Assembly: GCA_938074205.1 (NCBI GenBank)
Contig: CALJES010000002.1
Location: 1-64,000 of the forward strand
Length of the DNA: 64,000 nt
Origin: an uncultured bacterium
GTDB taxonomy: Bacteria; Armatimonadota; UBA5829
Direction: 5' to 3'
Shown here: positions 1 to 7,669 of the stretch, piece after piece
Layout of the letters: each line of letters opens with the position of its first letter
Numbering within the stretch: position 1 is the stretch's first letter
Program-made: the position numbers and the translations under genes
Notes under the pieces: generated by a model
Told to the model about the DNA's origin: nothing
The model's input: only the letters and a program-made list of their open reading frames with translations
The model's database searches: none

Positions 1-145
1 TGTTGAGATGGTTATGCCTGGTGACAATGTGACGATAACTGCTGAGCTGATATCTCCGATAGCTTTGGAGCAGGGTTTGAACTTTGCTATTCGTGAGGGC
101 GGTCGCACAGTCGGCGCCGGAGTAGTCTCAGAGATTATTGAGTAG
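1..145 (+). CDS. tuf: Elongation factor Tu, 3' end (partial)
   Basis: Frame starting at base 2 encodes the last 47 residues of EF-Tu and ends at TAG 143-145. The visible C-terminal barrel contains VEMVMPGDN and [15 protein letters not shown], which are nearly invariant in bacterial EF-Tu. EF-Tu is the GTPase that delivers aminoacyl-tRNA to the ribosome. The 5' part lies outside the window. The downstream order rpmG, tRNA-Trp, secE, nusG is the usual bacterial arrangement after tuf and supports the call. Confidence 0.97.
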   Translation, partial: VEMVMPGDNVTITAELISPIALEQGLNFAIREGGRTVGAGVVSEIIE

Positions 146-239
146 GCTGGAAGAATTTTTTACAAACTGTTAGATTAACCCTGGCCGCCGGAGTAAGACG
201 CGGGAGAGTCGGCGCGGGGGTTAGAGTGCGGAAGGCAAA

Positions 240-413
240 ATGGCAAAAAAGGGTAGCGGTGAAGTCCGTGTAATAATTAATCTTGCATGTGAAGATTGCA
301 AGCGACGTAACTACACGACTTTCAAGAACAAGCGCAACGATCCGGACAGGCTGGAGTTGCGGAAGTATTGTAAGTGGTGTGGCAAACACACTACGCACCG
401 GGAGACGAAGTAA
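240..413 (+). CDS. rpmG: 50S ribosomal protein L33
   Basis: A 57-residue protein beginning [11 protein letters not shown] with an ATG at 240 and TAA at 411-413. It carries the two zinc-binding pairs CEDC and CKWC and the family core [16 protein letters not shown] followed by the HRETK C-terminus, so it is the zinc-containing (C+) form of L33, a structural protein of the large subunit. Length is normal. A GGAAGG Shine-Dalgarno lies just upstream. It sits between tuf and tRNA-Trp/secE, its usual place in many non-proteobacterial genomes. Confidence 0.97.
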   Translation: MAKKGSGEVRVIINLACEDCKRRNYTTFKNKRNDPDRLELRKYCKWCGKHTTHRETK

Positions 414-453
414 GCTGGGTTTTCCTAGGCGCAGGGTGCGAAGCATTATATAT

Positions 454-482
454 TTGCGCACCTTCGTCGGTTGTGGTATAAT
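454..482 (+). promoter_or_regulatory. Promoter for tRNA-Trp/secE/nusG/rpl operon
   Basis: TTGCGC (454-459), a 17-base spacer, and TATAAT (477-482) preceded by TGG, i.e. an extended -10. Transcription would begin about 35 bases before tRNA-Trp. A short inverted repeat (GGTGCG 435-440 / CGCACC 457-462) overlaps the -35. Confidence 0.75.
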
Positions 483-526
483 TCATGACGACCCAAGCTT
501 ACAACCGATATAGAGCACATTAGCGC

Positions 527-602
527 AGGGGCATAGCTCAGCTGGTAGAGCACCGGTCTCCAAAACCGGGTGTCGTCGGTTCGATCCCGGCTGCCCCTGC
601 CA
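527..602 (+). tRNA. tRNA-Trp (anticodon CCA)
   Basis: Full cloverleaf: acceptor AGGGGCA (527-533) pairs with TGCCCCT (592-598); anticodon stem CCGGT/ACCGG encloses loop CTCCAAA with anticodon CCA at 560-562; T-arm GTCGG-TTCGATC-CCGGC. Discriminator base is G73, as expected for bacterial tRNA-Trp, and the CCA end is encoded (600-602). A tRNA-Trp upstream of secE is a common bacterial arrangement. Confidence 0.97.
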
Positions 603-635
603 TTTTTTGGATTCTTAGCGATGGGGTGGCCCCAG

Positions 636-911
636 ATGGCAAATGCGACCGCGGCAAAAGCCGCATCCAAGGGTAAGCAGAACGGCATTATAACGCGCAT
701 CGCGCGGCCATTTGTAAGCTTGGGCAGGTTTGTCCGAGAGAGCTATGTGGAGACTTTCCATAAGTCTTCATGGCCCACTTGGAAAGAGCTCAGGCAGATG
801 ACAGCCGTTGTTATTTTTGCCATACTTGTTGTATCCGTATGGATCGGGAGCATAGATTTCATTCTTAGCAAGATCACAGAGCAAATTGGTGGCGGTTCGT
901 TAGTCCGCTAG
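636..911 (+). CDS. secE: Preprotein translocase subunit SecE
   Basis: A 91-residue protein with a lysine-rich N-terminus, the conserved SecE motif SWPTWKELRQ, and one C-terminal transmembrane helix (about TAVVIFAILVVSVWIGSIDF). SecE clamps the SecY channel of the general secretion translocon in the cytoplasmic membrane. I chose ATG 636 because GGGGTGG sits 7-8 bases before it; an in-frame ATG at 621 (MGWPQ) would add five residues but has no ribosome site. It lies between tRNA-Trp and nusG, the canonical neighbours. Confidence 0.95.
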   Translation: MANATAAKAASKGKQNGIITRIARPFVSLGRFVRESYVETFHKSSWPTWKELRQMTAVVIFAILVVSVWIGSIDFILSKITEQIGGGSLVR

Positions 912-933
912 CCACTTCTTGGTTGCGTGGAAT

Positions 934-1461
934 ATGGCTGAAAAACAGTGGTACGCAGTACACACATACGCAGGACACGAGAATAAGGTAAAGAAAAGCA
1001 TTGAGCGTCGCGCAGAGTCCATGAATATGAAGGACAGGATCGGAAGGATACTTGTCCCCACCGAAACAGAACTGCGTACACGCGCCGGTAAGCGCCAGGA
1101 AGTTCAGAGGAAAGTCTTTCCTGGCTATATCCTTATCGAAATGGTTCTTGATGACGATACTTGGCACCTCGTCAGAAGCACGACAGGTGTAACGGGCTTC
1201 GTCACTTCAGGCAACAAGCCTGTTCCTCTTCAAGAACAGGAAATAAAGGAGATTCTCCAGGCAATCGAATCACCAGATAGAAAGCCCAAGGTCAGGTGGT
1301 CAAAGGACGATGTTGTGAGAGTTGTGTCAGGTCCTTTCACCGATTTTACGGGCAAGATCGAGGACGTAAACATACAGAAAGAAAAACTGCGGGTTCTCAT
1401 TTCGATATTCGGAAGAGACACCCCTGTGGAACTCGATTTCAGTCAGGTAGAGAGGCTCTAG
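934..1461 (+). CDS. nusG: Transcription termination/antitermination protein NusG
   Basis: A 175-residue protein. The N-terminal NGN domain starts WYAVHTYAGHENKVKKSIERR and contains the conserved FPGYILIEM segment; the C-terminal KOW domain is GPFTDFTGKIEDVN. NusG binds RNA polymerase and links it to Rho or the ribosome. ATG 934 matches the family start; an upstream TTG at 919 would add five residues. The stop codon abuts the rplK ATG, so the two are probably translationally coupled. Confidence 0.97.
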   Translation: MAEKQWYAVHTYAGHENKVKKSIERRAESMNMKDRIGRILVPTETELRTRAGKRQEVQRKVFPGYILIEMVLDDDTWHLVRSTTGVTGFVTSGNKPVPLQEQEIKEILQAIESPDRKPKVRWSKDDVVRVVSGPFTDFTGKIEDVNIQKEKLRVLISIFGRDTPVELDFSQVERL

Positions 1462-1887
1462 ATGGCAAAGAAGGTTTTAGCCGTTGTCAAACTCCAGATT
1501 CCTGCTGGTAAGGCTACGCCGGCACCGCCAATCGGTCCGGCGCTGAGCCAGTACCAGATAGCGATCATGGAGTTCGTAAAAGCTTATAACGAAAAGACCG
1601 CTTCAATGGTCGGACAGATTATACCGGCCGAGATCACCATCTATGAGGATAGGTCTTTTACATTCGTTCTCAAATCCCCTCCGGCATCTGAACTGCTAAA
1701 GAAGGCTGCTGGTATCGAGAAAGGTTCCGGCCAGCCCAATAGGGCAAAGGTTGGCAAGATAACTCGCGAGCAGTTGCGCCAAGTAGCTGAGCAGAAGATG
1801 GCGGACCTCAATGCTAAGAGCATTGAAGCGGCAATGAGAACACTGGAAGGCACTGCAAGATCTGCCGGTATAGAGATTGTCGACTAA
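1462..1887 (+). CDS. rplK: 50S ribosomal protein L11
   Basis: A 141-residue protein of normal length. The N-terminal domain has the [18 protein letters not shown] motif and the C-terminal rRNA-binding domain ends in AGIEIVD. L11 forms the GTPase-associated centre of the large subunit with L10 and L7/L12, all encoded downstream here. The ATG follows the nusG stop immediately, and AGAGAGG within the end of nusG can serve as ribosome binding site. Confidence 0.98.
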   Translation: MAKKVLAVVKLQIPAGKATPAPPIGPALSQYQIAIMEFVKAYNEKTASMVGQIIPAEITIYEDRSFTFVLKSPPASELLKKAAGIEKGSGQPNRAKVGKITREQLRQVAEQKMADLNAKSIEAAMRTLEGTARSAGIEIVD

Positions 1888-1970
1888 CCGGCTGCATGTG
1901 ATCAACAGCAGGCGGCAGGCGAAAGCCGTTATCCCCAAGCGGGACCTGCAAATTTAGGCGGAGGTTACAA

Positions 1971-2675
1971 ATGCCTACGAGAGGAAAACGATATTTGGAG
2001 GCGGTCAAGACCGTTGGCCCCCGTCAGCCTCATCCACCGCGCGAGGCACTCGAGCTGGTAAAGCAAGCAGCTAATGCCGGATTTGATGAGACTGTGGATG
2101 TCGCCATCAAGCTCGGAGTTGATCCTAGGCACGGCGACCAGATGGTCCGAGGAAGCACCACCCTTCCACACGGCACAGGCAAATCGCGAAAAGTAGCTGT
2201 TATAACGCAGGGCGAAAAAATCAAAGAAGCGGAAGAAGCTGGTGCGGACCGAGTCGGTGGCGAGGACTTAGTCAAAGACATTCAGGGTGGGTGGATGGAC
2301 TTCGACGTAGTCTTGGCAACCCCGGATGTTATGGGAATGGTCGGTAAGCTCGGTCCTATACTGCGCTCGAAGCTTCCAAACAAGAAAGCCGGAACAGTTG
2401 CTGAAGACATAGGCAGGTTGGTCCGCGAGATCAAAAATGCCTCTCGAGTGGAATACAGGGTCGACAAAGCCGGAATAATCCACGCGCCGATTGGCAAAGT
2501 GTCGTTCAGTGTCGACCAGCTGTACGAAAACCTGATTGCTCTTGTTGATGCTCTGCTGAAGGCAAAGCCTTCTTCAGCCAAGGGCAGATACCTGCAGCGC
2601 ATAACCGTCAGCTCGACTATGGGTCCTGGCGTGGATGTGGACGTCAACGAAGTCCAGCGCGCCGCGGGTCGGTAG
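1971..2675 (+). CDS. rplA: 50S ribosomal protein L1
   Basis: A 234-residue protein with normal L1 length. Family segments visible include [23 protein letters not shown] and [15 protein letters not shown], and a C-terminal [19 protein letters not shown]1 forms the mobile L1 stalk at the E site and in many bacteria also represses its own operon. The ATG has a GGCGGAGG ribosome binding site 6 bases upstream. It follows rplK by 83 bases. Confidence 0.98.
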   Translation: MPTRGKRYLEAVKTVGPRQPHPPREALELVKQAANAGFDETVDVAIKLGVDPRHGDQMVRGSTTLPHGTGKSRKVAVITQGEKIKEAEEAGADRVGGEDLVKDIQGGWMDFDVVLATPDVMGMVGKLGPILRSKLPNKKAGTVAEDIGRLVREIKNASRVEYRVDKAGIIHAPIGKVSFSVDQLYENLIALVDALLKAKPSSAKGRYLQRITVSSTMGPGVDVDVNEVQRAAGR

Positions 2676-2732
2676 GTTCTCGAGTAAATATAAACAAGTA
2701 GAAGTATAACTTTTGCCAAAAACAGAATATTG

Positions 2733-2812
2733 ATAGCCGCAGACAGCCGGTACCCGCATGGGTTTAATGCTCATTATGCTTATGACGAGCGCCGACCGAG
2801 GCTTAGAGAACC
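2733..2812 (+). ncRNA. Ribosomal protein L10 leader
   Basis: The 262-base gap before rplJ contains the conserved L10-leader elements: AGCCGCAGACAGCCGG (2735-2750), then a UUAAU-type segment, then CGACCGAGGCT (2793-2803), with AGCC 2735-2738 able to pair with GGCT 2800-2803. In known cases this RNA binds the L10-(L7/L12)4 complex and provides feedback control of rplJL. The match is by motif order and spacing, not a covariance search. Confidence 0.8.
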
Positions 2813-2842
2813 CGACATTCACGCTTGAAGGTGGAGGGTATC

Positions 2843-2871
2843 AAGGGCTGTCTTAGCGGCGGCCCTTTTTT
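2843..2871 (+). terminator. Attenuator/intrinsic terminator before rplJ
   Basis: AAGGGCTGTC (2843-2852), loop TTAGC, GGCGGCCCTT (2858-2867): a 10-bp stem including G-U pairs, followed by a run of T to 2871. It lies between the L10 leader and rplJ, the place where a transcription attenuator for rplJL is expected; it could also simply reduce read-through from rplA. Confidence 0.8.
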
Positions 2872-2937
2872 CGTGCTTGGGTAATCATCTAAGCTGCGCG
2901 TGAATTGGATTAATGCAGTGAAAGGAGGTGAAACGCA

Positions 2938-3477
2938 TTGCAGGTAGCACAGAAACAGCCGAGACCCGAAAAAGTGGCGGAGGTTGCTGAGATACGGGAG
3001 CTACTGAGTGAGGGCTGCGTTGTTTTGACGGATTTTCAGGGTCTCAACGTCAAAGAGATCTCAGCACTCCGCGGCAAGCTGCGTGAAGTTGGGTCAGGCT
3101 ATCGCGTTGTGAAAAACACTTTGTTTCGGCTTGCGGCAGCTAAGACTCCCGCTGCCAGACTTGCAGAAGGTCTTGTGGGTCCAACCGGGATCTTGTATAC
3201 AAAAGATGATCCCGTTGTCGCAGTCAAAGCGCTTGAGGATTTTGGCAAGACGGCTAAGCTGGTCAGAATAAAGGCCGGATTCGTAGACGGGCAGGTTCTT
3301 ACAGCTGAACAGGTTCAAGAGCTGGCAAAGATACCGCCGAAGCAGCAGCTTTATGCAATGGTTGTGGGAGGACTTCAAAGTCCGATCTCCAATCTTGTCG
3401 GAACGCTGCAATCCACACTTGGCCAGCTTGCGCTAACCCTGCAGGCTATTGCCGAAAAGAAGGGGGCAGCGGCATAA
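2938..3477 (+). CDS. rplJ: 50S ribosomal protein L10
   Basis: A 179-residue protein with the L10 N-terminal rRNA-binding domain (VVLTDFQGLNVKEISALR, YRVVKNTLFRLA) and a C-terminal helix (PISNLVGTLQSTLGQLALTLQAIAEKK) that binds L7/L12 dimers. The start is TTG 2938, placed 8 bases after the very strong AAAGGAGGTG. Length is typical. It forms the base of the ribosomal stalk with rplL, its downstream neighbour, and is probably controlled by the L10 leader and hairpin upstream. Confidence 0.97.
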   Translation: MQVAQKQPRPEKVAEVAEIRELLSEGCVVLTDFQGLNVKEISALRGKLREVGSGYRVVKNTLFRLAAAKTPAARLAEGLVGPTGILYTKDDPVVAVKALEDFGKTAKLVRIKAGFVDGQVLTAEQVQELAKIPPKQQLYAMVVGGLQSPISNLVGTLQSTLGQLALTLQAIAEKKGAAA

Positions 3478-3533
3478 CAACGCACATACATTCGGTAGTT
3501 TCACTCTATATCAAGAATAACTGAGGTGGCAAA

Positions 3534-3929
3534 ATGGCAAACGTAGCGGAAGTCATAGAAACCATTAAGAACATGACCGTTCTTGAGCTCAACGAGCTCG
3601 TGAAGGCTCTACAAGAAGAGTTTGGAGTATCGCCGATGGCGATGGCGGCTCCTGTGGCTGTCGCACCCGGCGCCGGTGGTGCAGCTGCTGCACCGGCAGA
3701 GGCTGCTGCCGAGGAAAAAAGCACGTTCGATGTCATACTGAGTTCTGCGGGTGACCAGAAGATCCAGGTCATAAAAGTCGTGCGACAGCTTACCAACCTT
3801 GGCCTCAAAGAGGCTAAGGAACTGGTTGATGGCGCTCCTAAGTCAATAAAGGAAGGCGTATCCAAGGAAGAGGCTGAACAGATGAAGGCCGCTTTGGAGG
3901 AAGTTGGAGCCAAGGTAGAAATCAAGTAA
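3534..3929 (+). CDS. rplL: 50S ribosomal protein L7/L12
   Basis: A 131-residue protein: N-terminal dimerisation domain ([24 protein letters not shown]), an Ala/Pro/Gly-rich hinge, and the C-terminal factor-binding domain ([35 protein letters not shown]). Slightly longer than the usual 120-128 because of the hinge. GAGGTGG precedes the ATG. It makes the flexible stalk that recruits translation GTPases. Unlike many bacteria, rpoB does not follow; the next gene is on the opposite strand. Confidence 0.98.
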   Translation: MANVAEVIETIKNMTVLELNELVKALQEEFGVSPMAMAAPVAVAPGAGGAAAAPAEAAAEEKSTFDVILSSAGDQKIQVIKVVRQLTNLGLKEAKELVDGAPKSIKEGVSKEEAEQMKAALEEVGAKVEIK

Positions 3930-4009
3930 CCCAAGCACGCTCTTAACGAAAAACTGGAGCCCAGAATCTTTTCGGCCGTCCCGCGAGGCGCAAGACAACA
4001 GATCTGATT

Positions 4010-4032
4010 GCTACCTCCGGGGCGGCATTTTT
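4010..4032 (+). terminator. Possible terminator of rplJL
   Basis: GCTACC (4010-4015), loop TCCGG, GGCGGC (4021-4026) with one mismatch and one G-U pair, then A and five T. Eighty bases after the rplL stop. The stem is short and imperfect, so this is only a candidate. Confidence 0.4.
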
Positions 4033-4169
4033 CAAATTTGTCTGCTAGACACATCATGCTAGGAAACGCGGATCCTAATCGACGCGTTAGGCGCGTACTT
4101 GTGACAGCCGGTGATGCGGGAATGTTATTACCTTGAGGGATTTGCATAAAACGAAGCAACGCAAAGGAC

Positions 4170-4205
4170 TTGATTTTTCTCACGTGTTGCCGATAATAAT
4201 TATCG
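4170..4205 (+). promoter_or_regulatory. Promoter overlapped by a Fur/PerR-like palindrome
   Basis: TTGATT (4170-4175), 16-base spacer, GATAAT (4192-4197). The -10 is embedded in a perfect 7-1-7 inverted repeat CGATAATAATTATCG (4191-4205). Known Fur boxes follow the 7-1-7 pattern TGATAAT-N-ATTATCA, so only the two outermost bases differ. A bound Fur-type repressor would block the -10. The string GCCGATAA (4189-4196) also matches a sigma-28 -10, but its -35 (TTGA) is poor. Assignment to Fur rather than PerR/Zur is inference. Confidence 0.55.
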
Positions 4206-4226
4206 AAATCAAACGTCTAGAATTTC

Positions 4227-4257
4227 TGGAACAAAATCGGGGGCTAGGTCGTATAAT
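4227..4257 (+). promoter_or_regulatory. Second possible promoter before the pyrimidine tract
   Basis: A perfect TATAAT at 4252-4257. The best -35 candidate, TGGAAC at 4227-4232, is weak and the 19-base spacer is long. If used, the transcript would start near 4264 and end at the terminator near 4341, about 78 bases. Confidence 0.35.
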
Positions 4258-4305
4258 AAGGTGAGCAAGGCACACCTTCTCTCTTCCTTCTCCTCCTTTC
4301 CTCTT

Positions 4306-4341
4306 GCCCTGGTTTGAATAAAACCGGGGCATATTTTTTAT
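4306..4341 (+). terminator. Strong intrinsic terminator
   Basis: GCCCTGGTTT (4306-4315), loop GAATA, AAACCGGGGC (4321-4330): a 10-bp stem with one G-U pair, followed by ATATTTTTTATT. The T run is on the + side only, so it ends + transcripts coming from the rplL side or from the candidate small RNA. It overlaps the last codon of the minus-strand deoA. Confidence 0.85.
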
Positions 4342-5666
4342 TGGCTGATCACCTCGTGTACTAGACTCGGTGCGGGATGCTGATGGGTGCCAATCGAGTA
4401 GGCATTTGCAATGATATCCCGCGCTGTTGATGCTCTGTCGACGTCGTCAGCGTGTACGACGGCAAGCCGCTCGCCGTATTCAACCGCGTCACCTAGTTTC
4501 TTATAAATCACTATACCTACGGCTGGGTTTATGGTATCTTCCTTGCGCTCACGTCCGCCGCCCAGAATAGATGATGCTTTCCCTATTGAAGCGCAGTTGA
4601 TTGCTTCGATGAATCCGTTCTTCGGACTGGGCACATCTTCTTTAATTCGCGCTCTTGGCAGCAGACTTGCGTCATCAATAATACTGGCGTTGCCACCTTG
4701 AGCTTGAACGATTTTGCGGAAGACTTCCAGGGCAGATCCATTATCGAGAACGGTCGAAGCATATCGTATGCACTCTTTGTGGGATTGGTGATGTTCAACT
4801 AGATGTAAAATAATTGCACATAGCTGCACACAAAGCTCGCGAAGATCACTGGGTCCTTGGCCCTTCAAAGCGTCTATCGCCTCTGCAACTTCCAGCGCAT
4901 TTCCCACAGCCCTGCCAAGAGGCTGATTCATATCGGTTATTGCGACTGCTACTTTGCGGTTGAAACTTTGGCCGATCGCAAAAAGCATGTTCGACAGCTC
5001 ACGTGCTTGAGCCAGGTCTTTCATGAAAGCTCCGCTTCCTACTTTGACGTCAATCAAGATAACATCGCTCGAGCATGCTATCTTCTTGCTCATTATGCTG
5101 GCAGCAATGTAAGGGATTGAATCCACAGTAGCGGTAGCATCGCGCAAAGCGTAAATCTTCTTGTCAGCGGGGACCAAATCAGCAGTCTGACCTGCAATAG
5201 CAGCGCCGATTTGCTCAACCTGCTGGACAAATTGATCGACACTAAGGGATGTGGTAAAACCGGGTATAGATTCCAGCTTGTCCAGGGTGCCGCCTGTAAA
5301 ACCCAGCCCCCTGCCAGACATTTTCGGAACCTTCAGCCCACAAGCAGCAAGCATCGGCACCAATACCAAAGTTGTCTTGTCGCCTACACCGCCACTAGAG
5401 TGTTTGTCTACCTTTGTGCCGGTAATATTAGACAAGTCCAGCGTGGTACCGCTGTCTACCATCGCCCAGGTTAGTGCAATAGTTTCGTTGAGTGACAAAC
5501 CTCGAATATACGCAGCCATCAGAAATGCGGCCATCTGATAGTCCGGCAACCGATCAGCAGCGTAGTCAAGCACCAATTGCCGGATATCGGATTCGCTTAG
5601 TTCTGCGCCGTCCCGTTTGGCTGTGATAATGTCGAGAACCCTCAAGGTTTTCTCACCTTCCGTCAT
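4338..5666 (-). CDS. deoA: Pyrimidine-nucleoside/thymidine phosphorylase
   Basis: A 442-residue protein, the normal family length. It has the phosphate-binding KHSSGGVGDKTT (88-99) and the full thymidine phosphorylase signature SGRGLGFTGGTLDKLE (117-132). The enzyme cleaves thymidine, deoxyuridine or uridine with phosphate to base and (deoxy)ribose-1-phosphate in the cytosol. It is the last gene of a minus-strand run with a sugar isomerase and a nucleoside hydrolase, consistent with nucleoside catabolism. Family members differ between thymidine-specific (DeoA) and broad (Pdp) activity and I cannot separate these. The ATG has no clear ribosome site. Confidence 0.93.
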   Translation of the reverse strand: MTEGEKTLRVLDIITAKRDGAELSESDIRQLVLDYAADRLPDYQMAAFLMAAYIRGLSLNETIALTWAMVDSGTTLDLSNITGTKVDKHSSGGVGDKTTLVLVPMLAACGLKVPKMSGRGLGFTGGTLDKLESIPGFTTSLSVDQFVQQVEQIGAAIAGQTADLVPADKKIYALRDATATVDSIPYIAASIMSKKIACSSDVILIDVKVGSGAFMKDLAQARELSNMLFAIGQSFNRKVAVAITDMNQPLGRAVGNALEVAEAIDALKGQGPSDLRELCVQLCAIILHLVEHHQSHKECIRYASTVLDNGSALEVFRKIVQAQGGNASIIDDASLLPRARIKEDVPSPKNGFIEAINCASIGKASSILGGGRERKEDTINPAVGIVIYKKLGDAVEYGERLAVVHADDVDRASTARDIIANAYSIGTHQHPAPSLVHEVISQ

Positions 5667-5767
5667 GGATGACTGAGAACGGGATAGTCGTCAGAGTTTG
5701 TTCGGTGGCCTATGCACCGCAGCTCGTGCACACTAACATAACATAAGTGATTGCCGGTGCCAAGCCA

Positions 5768-6598
5768 TTAGGCGAACAGGCTGAGATAATTCTTCCCTTT
5801 TATGAAGCCTTCTTCTCGACCCATCGCACCGTCTTCGTGCTCGATGGAGAGAACGCCGTTGTAGCCATTGCGCCGGAGACAAGCAATGTATTCTCCCCAT
5901 CTCACGCGCCCGAACCCAGGAATTACGTAGCGCCACCAGCCGCCCATCTGGTTTCCCAGATATCGAAGTTTGTCTTCTCGAATTTCGGTATCTTTGGCGT
6001 GAGTGTGGAAGATGCGGTTTGCGTAGCGCTCTACGGCTGCGATGTAGTCGATTTGCTGGTGGACAAGATGAGAAGGGTCGAAGTTGAGACCGAAATTCTC
6101 GTGCGGAACGACCTCAAACATTCTATCGAAATGAGCCAGTCCCTGAAGACAAGTGGCAAACCAGTTTTCCAGAGCTATCTTTATGCCCTTTGAGGCGGCG
6201 TATTCTACTAGGGGTGTGAACACGGCTGAGCAGTCTTCTTCGATCGTTTTGATCTTATCTTTCCCCTCGACGGGCATTCCAGCAAGGGTGCATACGACCT
6301 CAACATCGAGCTTCTGCGCCGCGTCGATAAGCAGCCGAAAGTTCCGGGCGTTTTCATCGCGCTTTGCCACGTCGGTCATATTGGTGTACCACGCGAGGCT
6401 TGATATTCTCACGCTGTGCTTTTGGAGCAAACCTTTGATTTCAGCTGTTCGAGCATCAGTCAGATTCGCAAAATCTATGTGTCCGCCGCCCGGAGCGGAA
6501 GCTACCTCCAACGCTTGGAAGCCGTTCGCACCGGCGAATTCGATTACCCGCTCGAGGGTCTCGTTTCTGAATGGTGCTGTGAGAAATCCTATTTGCAT
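5768..6598 (-). CDS. Sugar phosphate isomerase/epimerase (TIM barrel)
   Basis: A 276-residue AP-endonuclease-2/xylose-isomerase-like TIM barrel. Likely metal ligands are visible in order: Glu in IALENW, Asp in LNFDPSHL, His in FHTHAKD, Glu in LSIEHED. The family includes hydroxypyruvate isomerases, IolE/IolI and D-psicose/ketose 3-epimerases, so the substrate cannot be fixed from sequence. Its ATG overlaps the end of the upstream nucleoside hydrolase gene by 10 bases, implying translational coupling and a role on the pentose released by that enzyme (inference). Confidence 0.85.
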   Translation of the reverse strand: MQIGFLTAPFRNETLERVIEFAGANGFQALEVASAPGGGHIDFANLTDARTAEIKGLLQKHSVRISSLAWYTNMTDVAKRDENARNFRLLIDAAQKLDVEVVCTLAGMPVEGKDKIKTIEEDCSAVFTPLVEYAASKGIKIALENWFATCLQGLAHFDRMFEVVPHENFGLNFDPSHLVHQQIDYIAAVERYANRIFHTHAKDTEIREDKLRYLGNQMGGWWRYVIPGFGRVRWGEYIACLRRNGYNGVLSIEHEDGAMGREEGFIKGKNYLSLFA

Positions 6599-7530
6599 TT
6601 TTGCTGTGTCTCCGTTTCGTTGGTTTTTTGTCCGAACTTCGCTCGTATTTTACTGATCAAAAATTGCTCAAAGCTCGGAGCGTCAACGGACGTGCATACG
6701 TCTAGCCATCCATCTTTGTCGTCTTGGAGAAACGCGACACGTCCATCGTTTAGCACTTCTGCCCGCATTCGCTGTAGTCCTACTAATTTAGGATTTAAAA
6801 TAGTTGCCACGGCAAGCGGATCGTGCATATTAGTAAATTCGCGGCCGCAGATCTTCAAATATTGCCTGGTCATTGCAGAAAGATAACGGCCAAAGTCGGA
6901 TACTTCCAACTGAGGCAGATCCACAGAGCTTATCTTTACTTGCCGAGTTACGTTGAGTCCCACTATAGTTGCTGGAATTCGTGATTCAAATACGAGCTTC
7001 GTAGCTACAGGGTCAACGCACGCATTATGTTCGCGACCCGCCTTCTCCACACCGAAACCTTCAAAAGTGGACCCCATCACCACAAGCCTTTTCAGTTTCT
7101 TCATAGTTTCGGGCGCACGTCGAATCGCTTCTCCGACATTGGTCATCGGTCCGATGGAGCACAAGACTATTTCGCTCGGATTCCGGGTTACCTGGTCGAT
7201 TATGTATTCCACGGCTCTTTCGCGAGCGCGCAGTCCGGTAATGTCCGAAAAGTCTGTTTCCGTACCTTCGTGGCCAGCCCAGTAAATTGCTGCGTCGGGT
7301 GTCAGAGGGTGCGACAGGCCTTTGATCACAGGTATGTCTGTGCGATCGGCTAGCTTTAGCATCTTCAGCGCGATTTTAGACCGCACATCAAGGTTTGCGT
7401 GCACCAACGTAACACTGAGCAATTCGATCTCAGGAGAGGACAAGCAGAGGGCAAGTGCCCAGGCATCATCGACATCTGTACCGATGTCCGTATCCAGGAT
7501 GAGCTTTATTGGTTCTGACGAATTGGTCAT
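6589..7530 (-). CDS. Inosine-uridine preferring nucleoside hydrolase
   Basis: A 313-residue protein from ATG 7530, preceded by a perfect GGAGGA ribosome site. It has the hallmark calcium-binding N-terminal motif (LDTDIGTDVDDAWAL) and the late NMHDPLAVA ligand segment. It hydrolyses ribonucleosides to base plus ribose. The frame is open upstream to 7665 and would add a hydrophobic, signal-like stretch (SSICALVAAELLVMSIMSVCA), so an exported form cannot be ruled out, but the ribosome site and family length favour 7530. It overlaps the isomerase gene downstream. Confidence 0.9.
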   Translation of the reverse strand: MTNSSEPIKLILDTDIGTDVDDAWALALCLSSPEIELLSVTLVHANLDVRSKIALKMLKLADRTDIPVIKGLSHPLTPDAAIYWAGHEGTETDFSDITGLRARERAVEYIIDQVTRNPSEIVLCSIGPMTNVGEAIRRAPETMKKLKRLVVMGSTFEGFGVEKAGREHNACVDPVATKLVFESRIPATIVGLNVTRQVKISSVDLPQLEVSDFGRYLSAMTRQYLKICGREFTNMHDPLAVATILNPKLVGLQRMRAEVLNDGRVAFLQDDKDGWLDVCTSVDAPSFEQFLISKIRAKFGQKTNETETQQKCK

Positions 7531-7669
7531 TTTCTCCTCCGCACAGACAGACATAATGGACATTACGAGAAGCTCTGCAGCGACCAGCGCGCAAATAGAG
7601 GACTGCAGCACGGTTTGAGAGCTGTGCAATATTTTGCAAATTTCTTGAATAGGTTTTGCAAACATTCCA

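Larger units (their letters stand above)
4204..4341 (+). ncRNA. Candidate small RNA with anti-Shine-Dalgarno pyrimidine tract
   Basis: Between a promoter with a Fur-like operator and a strong intrinsic terminator there is no ORF. The predicted 80-140 base RNA has an uninterrupted 31-base pyrimidine run (4275-4305) containing CCTCCTTT (4292-4299), identical to the 16S rRNA anti-Shine-Dalgarno core, then the terminator hairpin. Known iron-sparing sRNAs (e.g. FsrA of Bacillus subtilis) are Fur-repressed and use C-rich single-stranded regions to cover ribosome binding sites. Existence and function here are inferred from layout alone. Independent promoters are the weakest point. Confidence 0.4.

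Noticed and set aside
3506-4183. 225-residue minus-strand ORF opposite rplL
   Set aside because: It is the antisense shadow of rplL and its flank; it has no ribosome site or recognisable domain, and rplL is certain.
4189-4196. GCCGATAA as a sigma-28 (flagellar) -10
   Set aside because: The matching -35 is poor (TTGA for TAAA) and the same bases fit a sigma-70 -10 within a Fur-like palindrome better.
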